DNA from: Clostridia bacterium
GTDB taxonomy: Bacteria; Bacillota; Clostridia; UBA1381
Assembly (NCBI GenBank): GCA_017521775.1
Contig: JAFXBO010000033.1
Coordinates: 1-10,218 of the forward strand
Length of the DNA: 10,218 nucleotides
Direction: 5' to 3'
This document shows, one piece after another, positions 1 to 6,708 of this stretch (positions are counted from its first letter, which is position 1; every line of letters starts with the position of its first letter). The notes beneath the pieces were generated by a model. It made no database searches. It saw only the letters and a program-made list of their open reading frames with translations, and was not told the DNA's origin. A program made the translations under genes and the position numbers.

Positions 1-228
1 TATAAATATAATCAGGGATACGCATTTATAAGAAGACTAAAAGACGATATGCACCTTGTTTGTTCTAATTTTTCGGATAATAACGAATGTTTCAGGATAG
101 ATATTGGAAGATTTGGAATAAAAAGAATTGATAATAGGCTTTGTGATGAAGTTTATAGTTCGGATGATGGAATATACTATATAAATATGGCTCCGAGAGA
201 AACAAAAGTTTTTAAGGGACTTATATAG
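1..228 (+). CDS. C-terminal fragment of a probable alpha-amylase family (GH13) glycoside hydrolase
   Basis: An open frame runs from the window edge to TAG at 226-228 and encodes 75 residues; the start lies upstream of the window. The fragment begins with an aromatic-rich stretch containing GYAFIRRL, followed by HLVCSNFSDN, and ends with IYYINMAPRETKVFKG. This order resembles the C-terminal beta-sandwich domain of GH13 enzymes, where a 'yaF.R......lv..NfS' strand pair is followed by a closing strand ending in 'l.P....vF'. The catalytic (beta/alpha)8 barrel is not in the window, so substrate and activity cannot be read. If correct, it would act in starch, glycogen or maltodextrin breakdown. No signal for a downstream partner is seen; the next gene has its own promoter. 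The assignment rests on a short motif match only. Confidence 0.6.
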   Translation, partial: YKYNQGYAFIRRLKDDMHLVCSNFSDNNECFRIDIGRFGIKRIDNRLCDEVYSSDDGIYYINMAPRETKVFKGLI

Positions 229-239
229 CAAAACACAAT

Positions 240-262
240 ATGTTGTATAATAATTGCAACAT
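240..262 (+). terminator. Weak hairpin downstream of the GH13-like gene
   Basis: ATGTTGTA at 240-247 pairs with TGCAACAT-type sequence at 255-262 (8 bp with one G-U pair, 7-nt loop). It lies 11 nt after the stop codon, where a terminator would be expected. No T-tract follows, so it may not terminate alone. Confidence 0.25.
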
Positions 263-295
263 TATTACAAAAGTTATACAAATTATGCAATTCTA

Positions 296-324
296 TTGTT
301 TTTACAATAAATATATGATATATT
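296..324 (+). promoter_or_regulatory. Candidate sigma-A promoter for the SLH protein gene
   Basis: A -35-like TTGTTT (296-301) is separated by 17 bp from TATATT (319-324), which is preceded by TG one base upstream (316-317), an extended -10 arrangement. Transcription would start near 331, giving a leader of about 50 nt. The whole 229-381 gap is extremely A/T-rich, so chance matches are likely; the exact spacing and the same TGATATATT core before the stalk-domain gene raise confidence. Confidence 0.5.
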
Positions 325-381
325 AAAATCAATATAATAGACGATATGATATAAATTATATGATTGAAAGGAATGATTTTA

Positions 382-2187
382 ATGAAGAAAATGTTGGGAT
401 TACTATTAGCCACTTCAATTGCTTTTAGTTCAATGGGTGCATTTGCTGCAGAAAATGATGCATCTTTTAAGGATATCTCCGACAAAAAATATGATTGGGC
501 AAGACCATATATTGTTGAAATGGCAAAGGGTGGATATATTGCAGGTTATGAAGATAATACATACAGACCTGATAATATGGTCACAAAATTAGAAACAATT
601 GTTCTTTTCTCAAGAGCTATGGGAGCAAAAAAAGATGATAATGCTGAAATTATTGAAATAGCTTTGGATAAATATTCTGATATAATCGAAAAGGCAAACC
701 TTAACTTTGGTGAAGATGAGGTTGCATATATGTTATACAGAGGAGCTTTAGATGAGGATGATGTTAACAAATACCTTGCAGGAGGAAAAGCATCATTGGC
801 AATGTCAAGACAAGAGGCATCTGCAATAATCACTAAAGCAATGTGTGCTGATGAAGCTGCAAAGGCAGAGCTTTTAGTTGATATGGACTATACTGATGCA
901 AAAAATATAAGCTCTGAATATTCTCAATATGTATTTTTTGTCAGTGAAAATGGTATAATGAATGGAATGGATGATGGTTCATTTATGCCTGAGGGAAATG
1001 TTTTAAGAAGCCAGATTGCTGCAATGCTTTACCGTACAGTTGACAAGATGGAACTATATATTGAAACTGTGTTAGTTCCTGAGATTGAAACAGATGTTAA
1101 TAATATAACACTTCTTGATGATGAAAACAAAGAAGTTAAGATTGGTTATAAAAATACAACAAAATTTTATTCAAACGGAGAAATTATTAAAGATACAGAG
1201 TTTGTAAACAGCTCAAGAGCAATGCTTACATATATCTTTAATTCACTTGTGTTTGTTGATATGTATGACAGAGTTGTTGATGAAACTATCAGAGGTATAT
1301 ATCAAGGTGCGTCAACACAAGAGGGCATTACGACTGTTACAATTAAGCCAAGCAATAGCTCAAAAGCTGTTGATTACCAGGCAGTAGGTGGCGTTCAGGT
1401 TGTTGATGAAAATGGTGATAGCGTAAGCTTTAATAAAATTTCTGCAGGTAGTTATGTTGAGATTGAATTAACAAATGACAAGCTTCTTAAACTAAATGTT
1501 TTAAAGAAGGATTCATTTATTAAAGATGCTACTGTTGCAAATATTGAAATTGAAGATGACCTTTATCTCACAATATCTCACGAGGACGAAGAGTATGACG
1601 GCATGGTATTTGTATTAAGTGATGATGTTGTTGTTTATAAGAATAATGATGTTGAGGATTTATCAAAGATTTATAAAGGTGACAGAATTGATATCACAAT
1701 GGAATATGGAAATGTCACAAAGTTGAAAGCATATTCAAACACAAAAACATATCAGGGAACTATTTCTGAAATATCAATTTCAACAGAACCCGTTATAAAA
1801 ATAAAATCTGGTGAAGATATTTTAGAATTTGTTGCTGCAACAGATGTCAAGGTTAAGGTGAATGGTCAGGATGCAACCTTGTATGATTTAAGAGTTGGAG
1901 ATTCAATTAAGCTTTCAGCTGAAAGTGATACAATTCTATCAATAGAAACAACATCTGCATCTATAACAGGAAACAAAATAAGTGGTATTGTTGACGTTGT
2001 TAATGCATCAAAAGGTTTTATAAAGGTTAATGGAGAAACAGTTTTCTGTAAAGATGCAACAACAACATTTATTACAGCAGCCGGAGAAACAAAGGTTATG
2101 AAAAACCTTAAAGCGGGAGACACTGTTTCAATTAGAGGCGTAATGCAAAATGGTGCATATATGGCTACTTTAATTATAATTGAATGA
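382..2187 (+). CDS. Secreted S-layer-homology (SLH) domain protein with four C-terminal tandem repeats
   Basis: This 601-residue protein probably sits on the cell wall, anchored through SLH domains to secondary cell-wall polysaccharide. Start 382 is chosen over upstream in-frame TTG (364) and ATG (373) because AAAGGA at 367-372 is 9 nt before it and a clean signal peptide follows (MKK, hydrophobic core, AFA cleavage after residue 22). SLH 1 is clear at about residues 29-76 (FKDISD, WA, GGYIAGYEDNTYRPDN, a typical 'I.GY.D.tFrP...vTr.E' pattern). A degenerate middle SLH lies at about 95-160 and another recognisable one at about 170-225 (GIMNGMDDGSFMPEGN). Residues about 226-303 are an unrecognised linker or domain. 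Residues 304-601 read as four divergent repeats of about 70-77 residues, each ending with a 'dl..Gd.v.i' type strand. The C-terminal part has no catalytic motif I recognise. A structural or envelope-binding role is inferred. The gene appears monocistronic, ending at a hairpin. Confidence 0.88.
   Translation: MKKMLGLLLATSIAFSSMGAFAAENDASFKDISDKKYDWARPYIVEMAKGGYIAGYEDNTYRPDNMVTKLETIVLFSRAMGAKKDDNAEIIEIALDKYSDIIEKANLNFGEDEVAYMLYRGALDEDDVNKYLAGGKASLAMSRQEASAIITKAMCADEAAKAELLVDMDYTDAKNISSEYSQYVFFVSENGIMNGMDDGSFMPEGNVLRSQIAAMLYRTVDKMELYIETVLVPEIETDVNNITLLDDENKEVKIGYKNTTKFYSNGEIIKDTEFVNSSRAMLTYIFNSLVFVDMYDRVVDETIRGIYQGASTQEGITTVTIKPSNSSKAVDYQAVGGVQVVDENGDSVSFNKISAGSYVEIELTNDKLLKLNVLKKDSFIKDATVANIEIEDDLYLTISHEDEEYDGMVFVLSDDVVVYKNNDVEDLSKIYKGDRIDITMEYGNVTKLKAYSNTKTYQGTISEISISTEPVIKIKSGEDILEFVAATDVKVKVNGQDATLYDLRVGDSIKLSAESDTILSIETTSASITGNKISGIVDVVNASKGFIKVNGETVFCKDATTTFITAAGETKVMKNLKAGDTVSIRGVMQNGAYMATLIIIE
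1291..2184 (+). repeat. Four divergent tandem protein repeats in the SLH protein
   Basis: Within the encoded protein, units run at about residues 304-380, 382-457, 459-527 and 528-601. Each opens with a short strand such as QGTISEI or KISGIVDVV, continues through a 'V.V.ng' segment (VKVKVNGQ in unit 3, FIKVNGET in unit 2-4 type positions), and closes with a glycine-aspartate turn: AGSYVEIEL, KGDRIDITM, VGDSIKLSA, AGDTVSIRG. The pattern is seen only at the protein level; DNA identity between units is low, so these are old duplications. They resemble small beta-barrel or DUF5666-like modules, but that family name is a guess. Confidence 0.6.
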
Positions 2188-2200
2188 GGTATAATTTATT

Positions 2201-2231
2201 AGGAGTTGTATGTGTTTAGCATACAACTCCT
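2201..2231 (+). terminator. Perfect 12-bp hairpin after the SLH gene (terminator or attenuator)
   Basis: AGGAGTTGTATG (2201-2212) and CATACAACTCCT (2220-2231) are exact complements around a 7-nt loop. Only TTTATAATT follows, a weak U-tract. It starts 14 nt after the SLH stop codon. The right arm is also complementary to the ribosome binding site of the next gene, so it may do more than terminate. Confidence 0.7.
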
Positions 2232-2249
2232 TTATAATTGATAGGAGTT
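2225..2249 (+). promoter_or_regulatory. Alternative hairpin covering the ribosome binding site of the AI-2E family gene
   Basis: AACTCCT at 2225-2231 (the right arm of the preceding hairpin) is exactly complementary to AGGAGTT at 2243-2249, which contains the Shine-Dalgarno sequence AGGAG (2243-2247), 7 nt before ATG 2255. This 7-bp hairpin with an 11-nt loop cannot coexist with the 12-bp hairpin at 2201-2231. The pairing is seen in the sequence; a regulatory role is inferred. Confidence 0.4.
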
Positions 2250-2254
2250 CTAAA

Positions 2255-3373
2255 ATGAAAAAAAGGAAAATTAACGGTCAGATATTATCATTTTTATTGA
2301 TTCTTTTATTGCTTATAATATATAAATCTATTGACAATCTTTCGGCAGTAGGTGATTTTTTTGCACTGATATTTGGTGCAGTAAAACCTTTTGTTATTGC
2401 TTTTTTGATTGCATATATACTTAATATGCCAAGGCGAAATATCCAGGGGTTATTAGAAAAAACCAAGGTGAAATATTTTGTTATCCATAGCAAGGGAATC
2501 AGTATTTTGCTTGTGTATCTGCTTGCTATTTTTATAATTACAATCAGTGTCAGAACAATCGTTCCTGCCATATATGAAAACTGTCTGGATTTATATAAAA
2601 ATGCACCTCAATATATGGAAAAGATAATGGTGTATATAAATAGCTGGTTAGACAGATTTAATTTAAATATTATTTCTTTGGAAAATGTTACAACAGCAAT
2701 ACTAAAGTATATAAAAAATATTGATGTGACAGAATTTTCAAAGTATGCACAGGGTGTAATAAATCTTACTGCCGGCTTAATGAATACCTTTATTTCAATT
2801 ATAGCCTCAATATATATGTTAATTGATTATGAAAGAATAATAAAGGTTATAAAGCATATTTTGGCAGTTTTTACATCAAATGAAAAGGCACAGTGTATTT
2901 GTGATTATTTTAAAAAGGTTAATGATATTTTCTCCAAATATATTTATTGTAAGATAATTGAGGCGTTTATTGTTGGAGTTTTATCTACAGTGGTATTATT
3001 TATATTAAGAGTAAAATATCCACTTATGCTTGGATTTTTTGCAGCATTTTTAAATTTAATTCCATATTTTGGCTCAATTATATCTTCAGTTTGTATTGTG
3101 TTGATAACACTTGTAACAGGAGGGATTTTCCAGTCAATATGGACTGCAGTTGCACTTTTAATTTTAGAACAAGTTGATGGAAACTTTATTGGTCCTAAAA
3201 TAATGAATAACATTTTAGATATAAGACCGTTATGGGTTATTGTGGCGGTAACAGTTTTTGGAAAGCTGTTTGGCGTTATTGGAATGTTGATTTCAGTTCC
3301 CGTTTTAGTTGTTATAAAGATGATGGCAAAGGAATTCATACGAAATAAGGAACAGAAAACTCTCGAAGAATAG
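2255..3373 (+). CDS. AI-2E family transporter (multi-pass membrane protein)
   Basis: A 372-residue integral membrane protein of the AI-2E/YtvI/TqsA family, in the usual size range. Members move small molecules or ions across the cytoplasmic membrane; substrates differ and autoinducer-2 export is proven only for a few, so none is assigned here. Hydrophobic segments near the N-terminus (about residues 10-60) and at about 85-105 are followed by a soluble middle region, then a long hydrophobic C-terminal half. The family signature is clear: LIPYFGS at 268-274, GNFIGPKIM at 309-317 and a final pair of helices with VPVLVVIK. Start 2255 is preferred because AGGAG lies 7 nt upstream; an in-frame ATG at 2210 would put the hairpin inside the coding sequence. 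It leads a three-gene unit, with 14 nt to the next gene. No strong promoter of its own is visible, so it may rely on read-through from the SLH gene or on a TATAAT at 2190-2195 that lacks a good -35. Confidence 0.9.
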   Translation: MKKRKINGQILSFLLILLLLIIYKSIDNLSAVGDFFALIFGAVKPFVIAFLIAYILNMPRRNIQGLLEKTKVKYFVIHSKGISILLVYLLAIFIITISVRTIVPAIYENCLDLYKNAPQYMEKIMVYINSWLDRFNLNIISLENVTTAILKYIKNIDVTEFSKYAQGVINLTAGLMNTFISIIASIYMLIDYERIIKVIKHILAVFTSNEKAQCICDYFKKVNDIFSKYIYCKIIEAFIVGVLSTVVLFILRVKYPLMLGFFAAFLNLIPYFGSIISSVCIVLITLVTGGIFQSIWTAVALLILEQVDGNFIGPKIMNNILDIRPLWVIVAVTVFGKLFGVIGMLISVPVLVVIKMMAKEFIRNKEQKTLEE

Positions 3374-3387
3374 TAGGTGAAAACAAA

Positions 3388-4605
3388 GTGGAAATTGCTG
3401 TAATTGGTGGTGGTGCATCAGGTATTCTTGCTGCAATCACTGCAGCAAGAAATGGTGCGAAAGTCACAATTTATGAAAGATGTGACAGGATTGGCAGAAA
3501 AATTTTAGCTACAGGCAATGGAAGATGTAATTATACAAATGTTAACGCAGGAGTTGGGAACTACCACGGAAAAAATCCTGAGTTTATTAATGATGCTATA
3601 AATAATTTCTGGACTATAGAAACAAATTCTTTTTTTGCAGAGTTAGGGATGCTTACTAAAGTTGAAGAAAATGGAAAGGCATTTCCTTATAGTTTACAGG
3701 CTTCTGCAGTTTTGGATGTACTTCGATATGAACTTGAACGGTTATGCGTTAATATTGTGACAGAATTTGAGGTTGAAAATATTATTAAGGAAAAGAATAG
3801 ATTTTCTATAAAATCATATAGTGGTATGAAAGCTTATGCTGATAAAGTCATTTTGTCAACAGGGGGAAAGGCAAGTCCGTCGCTTGGTTCTAACGGAAGT
3901 GGTTACCAGATTGCACAGAGTTTTGGTCACAAGCTTTCAAAGTTATATCCATCTTTAGTTCAAATTAAAACCGAAACAGATTTAATTAAATCATTAAAAG
4001 GAATAAAGCTTGATGCTAATGTTTTGTTAGAGGCTAAGAATAAAAAGAGTATATATTTTGGCGAGGTTTTATTTACTGACTACGGACTCTCAGGCCCTGC
4101 TATATTTAATGTTTCAAGACTATGTGCAGATAATATAGATGCATCTGTAACTCTTGATATCTTGCCAGAAATTGATAATGAGGAATTGTATGAGATTTTA
4201 AAATCAAGAAGAACTGAATATAGAAATTTAGAAACCTTTTTTGTTGGGATGATTAATAAAAAGGTTGGAATGGTTATAATGAAATATGCAAAGGTGCTTC
4301 CATTTAGCAGAACCTCTGACACAATCAGTGATGATGAAATCAAGAGATTGTGTGACGCACTAAAAGGTTTTAAATTAAAAGTGACAGGAACAATGTCATG
4401 GAACAATGCTCAGGTTACAGCAGGTGGAATATTAACAGACGATATTAACTCATTAACAATGGAGTCCAGACTATGTGAAGGGTTATATCTGACTGGAGAA
4501 ATTTTAGATATAGATGGAGATTGTGGAGGATATAATCTGCAATGGGCATGGTCAAGTGGATATATTGCAGGATTAAATGCTTCCAAGGAGAGAGAAAATG
4601 CTTAA
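3388..4605 (+). CDS. NAD(P)/FAD-dependent oxidoreductase, BaiN/HI0933 (YtfP-like) family
   Basis: A 405-residue cytoplasmic flavoprotein, full length for the family. The N-terminal FAD-binding Rossmann motif IGGGASG is at residues 6-12, with the ribose-binding acidic residue E30 at the end of the second strand (YERCDR), followed by the family hallmark GRKILATGNGRCN at 37-49. Further family marks are LSTGGKASPSLGSNGSGY, LFTDYGLSGPAIFNVSR and the C-terminal FAD contact region DIDGDCGGYNLQWAWSSG at 374-391. BaiN of bile-acid-converting clostridia is a member, but most members have no proven reaction, so substrate is open. The start is GTG at 3388, supported by AGGTGA at 3375-3380, 7 nt upstream, and by the Rossmann strand beginning at once. 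The end overlaps the next gene by 8 nt, implying translational coupling and a shared role. Confidence 0.9.
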   Translation: MEIAVIGGGASGILAAITAARNGAKVTIYERCDRIGRKILATGNGRCNYTNVNAGVGNYHGKNPEFINDAINNFWTIETNSFFAELGMLTKVEENGKAFPYSLQASAVLDVLRYELERLCVNIVTEFEVENIIKEKNRFSIKSYSGMKAYADKVILSTGGKASPSLGSNGSGYQIAQSFGHKLSKLYPSLVQIKTETDLIKSLKGIKLDANVLLEAKNKKSIYFGEVLFTDYGLSGPAIFNVSRLCADNIDASVTLDILPEIDNEELYEILKSRRTEYRNLETFFVGMINKKVGMVIMKYAKVLPFSRTSDTISDDEIKRLCDALKGFKLKVTGTMSWNNAQVTAGGILTDDINSLTMESRLCEGLYLTGEILDIDGDCGGYNLQWAWSSGYIAGLNASKERENA

Positions 4606-6166
4606 AATAAGCAATATCAGATTAGAAACAGGGGAAGAGATTACCAAAAGAGTAATTGCCAAGAGCAATCACATTTTGGAAAGTGATATTATTTCTTTTA
4701 AGTTATGTAAAAAATCAATTGATGCTAGGAAAAAAAACGACATTCATTATAATTGTGCAGTTATTGCAGAACTTAAGAATGAGAAAAGATTTAAAAATGC
4801 CAAAAATATATCTGAATATAAAGAACTAAAATTAGAAATCCCACAAATTAAAAATGCCAAAAGACCTGTTATTATAGGGTGTGGACCTGCAGGATTATTT
4901 TCAGCACTATATCTTTCATATGCAGGGCTAAAACCAATCCTCATAGAAAGAGGAAGTGATGTTGATAAAAGAATTGAGGCAGTTAATGATTTTTGGAATA
5001 ATGGCGTTTTTGATGCCAAAACCAATGTGCAGTTTGGAGAAGGTGGTGCAGGTACTTTTTCGGATGGAAAGCTGACAACAGGTGTAAATGATGAGAGGAT
5101 GGAGTTTATCAAGGAACAGCTTGTTAAATTTGGTGCACCGGAAGAAATTATGTATCTATCAAAGCCGCATATTGGAACAGATAAGCTTTGTGTTACAGTT
5201 AAAAATATAAGAAACGAAATAATAAGGCTTGGTGGAGAAATAAAATTTGACACAAAGATGATTGACTTTACTATAGATAATGATTGTATCAGTTCAGTTA
5301 TTTATGAAGAAAATGGAGAAACCAAGAGCCTTGATTGTGAAAATCTTATTTTAGCAATAGGGCATAGCGCCAGAGATACTTTCAGGATGCTTAAAAGTAA
5401 GGGCGTGAGAATGGAAAGAAAGACATTTTCTATCGGTGGTCGGATTGAGCATCTGCAAAAGGATGTTGGATATTCCCAATATGGTGAAATTTATGATAAG
5501 CTCCCGCCGGCAGATTATAAGTTATCTGTAAGAACAAAAGATGATAGAGGTGTTTATACCTTTTGTATGTGTCCGGGAGGAATGGTTGTTGCATCAGCAT
5601 CCGAGGAAGGAACAGTTGTTACAAATGGAATGAGTTATTTTTCTCGTGATAATGTTAATGCAAACAGTGCATTATTAGTGACTGTAAACCCTTGTGATAT
5701 TGAGGGTGATGATGTGTTGGGTGGAGTTGATTTGCAAAAATCAATTGAAGAAAAAGCCTTTTTAGTTGGTGGAGAAAACTACTTTGCTCCTGTTCAAAAG
5801 GTTGGGGATTTCTTAAATGATAAAAAATCTTTTGAATTAGGTAAGGTCAAGCCGAGCTATATGCCGGGAACAACTTTTGCAGAGATAAAAGATATTTTGC
5901 CACGATTTATTGTCGATGCAATGAAAGAGGCAATAGTATTACTTGATAAAAAAATGAAAGGATTTGCTGATCCTGATGCTATTTTAACAGTTCCGGAAAC
6001 AAGAAGTTCTTCGCCTGTGAGAATTTTAAGAGATGTACAAAGTCTTGAAGCAGACATAAAGGGCTTATATCCTTGTGGAGAGGGAGCTGGATATGCAGGG
6101 GGGATTATGTCTGCAGCACTTGACGGAATAAGATGTGCACAGAAGATTATAAAAAAATACACTTGA
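4598..6166 (+). CDS. FAD-dependent dehydrogenase-like protein, COG2509 family
   Basis: A 522-residue predicted FAD protein of a widespread, functionally unsettled family. Residues 1 to about 88 form a small alpha/beta N-terminal domain (begins LKISNIRL) that precedes the Rossmann fold, as is typical for these proteins. The dinucleotide motif IGCGPAG is at 93-99. The family hallmark GEGGAGTFSDGK is at 147-158, LILAIGHSARDTF follows in the middle, and the C-terminal FAD region CGEGAGYAGGIMSAALDG starts at 493. Start 4598 is preferred over an in-frame ATG at 4577 because AAGGAG (4585-4590) is 7 nt upstream. The upstream flavoprotein stops inside its first codons (ATGCTTAA overlap). No NAD(P) domain is obvious. 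The pairing with a BaiN-type protein suggests related redox substrates, but this is inference. No clear terminator follows; the next promoter overlaps its stop codon. Confidence 0.88.
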   Translation: MLKISNIRLETGEEITKRVIAKSNHILESDIISFKLCKKSIDARKKNDIHYNCAVIAELKNEKRFKNAKNISEYKELKLEIPQIKNAKRPVIIGCGPAGLFSALYLSYAGLKPILIERGSDVDKRIEAVNDFWNNGVFDAKTNVQFGEGGAGTFSDGKLTTGVNDERMEFIKEQLVKFGAPEEIMYLSKPHIGTDKLCVTVKNIRNEIIRLGGEIKFDTKMIDFTIDNDCISSVIYEENGETKSLDCENLILAIGHSARDTFRMLKSKGVRMERKTFSIGGRIEHLQKDVGYSQYGEIYDKLPPADYKLSVRTKDDRGVYTFCMCPGGMVVASASEEGTVVTNGMSYFSRDNVNANSALLVTVNPCDIEGDDVLGGVDLQKSIEEKAFLVGGENYFAPVQKVGDFLNDKKSFELGKVKPSYMPGTTFAEIKDILPRFIVDAMKEAIVLLDKKMKGFADPDAILTVPETRSSSPVRILRDVQSLEADIKGLYPCGEGAGYAGGIMSAALDGIRCAQKIIKKYT

Positions 6167-6191
6167 TTTTTATATTGTGTTGTGATATATT
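6163..6191 (+). promoter_or_regulatory. Candidate sigma-A promoter for the stalk-domain gene
   Basis: TTGATT (6163-6168, overlapping the upstream stop codon TGA) lies 17 bp before TATATT (6186-6191), with TG at 6183-6184 forming an extended -10. The core TGATATATT is identical to that before the SLH gene. The predicted start is near 6198, about 26 nt before ATG. Confidence 0.55.
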
Positions 6192-6223
6192 ATATGTAGG
6201 ATAAAATTTTGGAGGTAAGTATT

Positions 6224-6655
6224 ATGAAAAAAATTATATCATTGATAATGGCATTAGGAATTGCATTATCATCTGTAACTGCATTTGCACAAAGAGAGGT
6301 TACAATTCTAAAGGATGGAGAAAAGCTTAACTTTGATGTTGCTCCTTATATTGTTGATGGTTTTACAATGGTGCCTATGAGAGCAATTTTTGAATCAATA
6401 GGTGCTTCAGTTACATGGGACCAAGAAACAAAAACTGTTATTGCTTTTTATGATGTTAATGATGATGTAAAGGCATTGGTTTTGCAGGTTGGTAGAAATT
6501 ATGCATATTTAAATAATGAAAAAGTAGAATTTAAAAAGTCTGCAGAAATTGTGAATGACAGAACTTTTGTTCCTTTAAGAGCAGTTAACGAAACATTAGG
6601 TTATAAGGTTGACTGGGATCAGGATACATATACTGTAACAATTACAACTAAATAA
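6224..6655 (+). CDS. Secreted copper amine oxidase N-terminal (stalk) domain protein
   Basis: A 143-residue exported protein made of little more than a signal peptide (MKK, hydrophobic core, SSVTAFA, cleavage after residue 22) and a stalk-type domain named after the N-terminus of copper amine oxidase. Two half-repeats carry the family signature: VPMRAIFESIGASVTWD at 50-66 and VPLRAVNETLGYKVDWD at 116-132, spaced by exactly 66 residues. There is no amine oxidase catalytic domain; in Clostridia such modules are usually cell-surface adaptors of unknown role, so no enzyme activity should be inferred from the family name. Start 6224 is supported by GGAGG at 6211-6215, 8 nt upstream; an in-frame TTG at 6209 lies before the binding site. 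It has its own promoter and a hairpin follows, but ApbE lies only 53 nt downstream in the same direction. Confidence 0.9.
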   Translation: MKKIISLIMALGIALSSVTAFAQREVTILKDGEKLNFDVAPYIVDGFTMVPMRAIFESIGASVTWDQETKTVIAFYDVNDDVKALVLQVGRNYAYLNNEKVEFKKSAEIVNDRTFVPLRAVNETLGYKVDWDQDTYTVTITTK

Positions 6656-6660
6656 TAAGT

Positions 6661-6690
6661 TGATGGGTGGTTATTTATAACCACCCATTA
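6661..6690 (+). terminator. Perfect 12-bp hairpin after the stalk-domain gene
   Basis: ATGGGTGGTTAT (6663-6674) and ATAACCACCCAT (6677-6688) are exact complements; the innermost pairs must open to make the loop, and T6661-A6690 can extend the stem. No U-run follows (TTATGAATAAATG), so termination may be partial, which would let the upstream promoter also feed apbE, for which no separate promoter is seen. Confidence 0.6.
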
Positions 6691-6708
6691 TGAATAAATG
6701 AGGATAGT

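Noticed and set aside
364..381. Earlier starts (TTG 364, ATG 373) for the SLH protein
   Set aside because: The ribosome binding site AAAGGA overlaps or directly abuts them, and they would add residues before a clean signal peptide.
4747..5253. Long open frame of 168 codons on the minus strand inside the COG2509 gene
   Set aside because: It lies fully antisense to a gene with clear family motifs, its translation is low-complexity and hydrophobic in an unpatterned way, and it has no sensible ribosome binding site.
6224..6655. Reading the stalk-domain protein as a copper amine oxidase
   Set aside because: Only the N-terminal stalk-type repeats are present; there is no catalytic domain or topaquinone-site motif, and the length is 143 residues.
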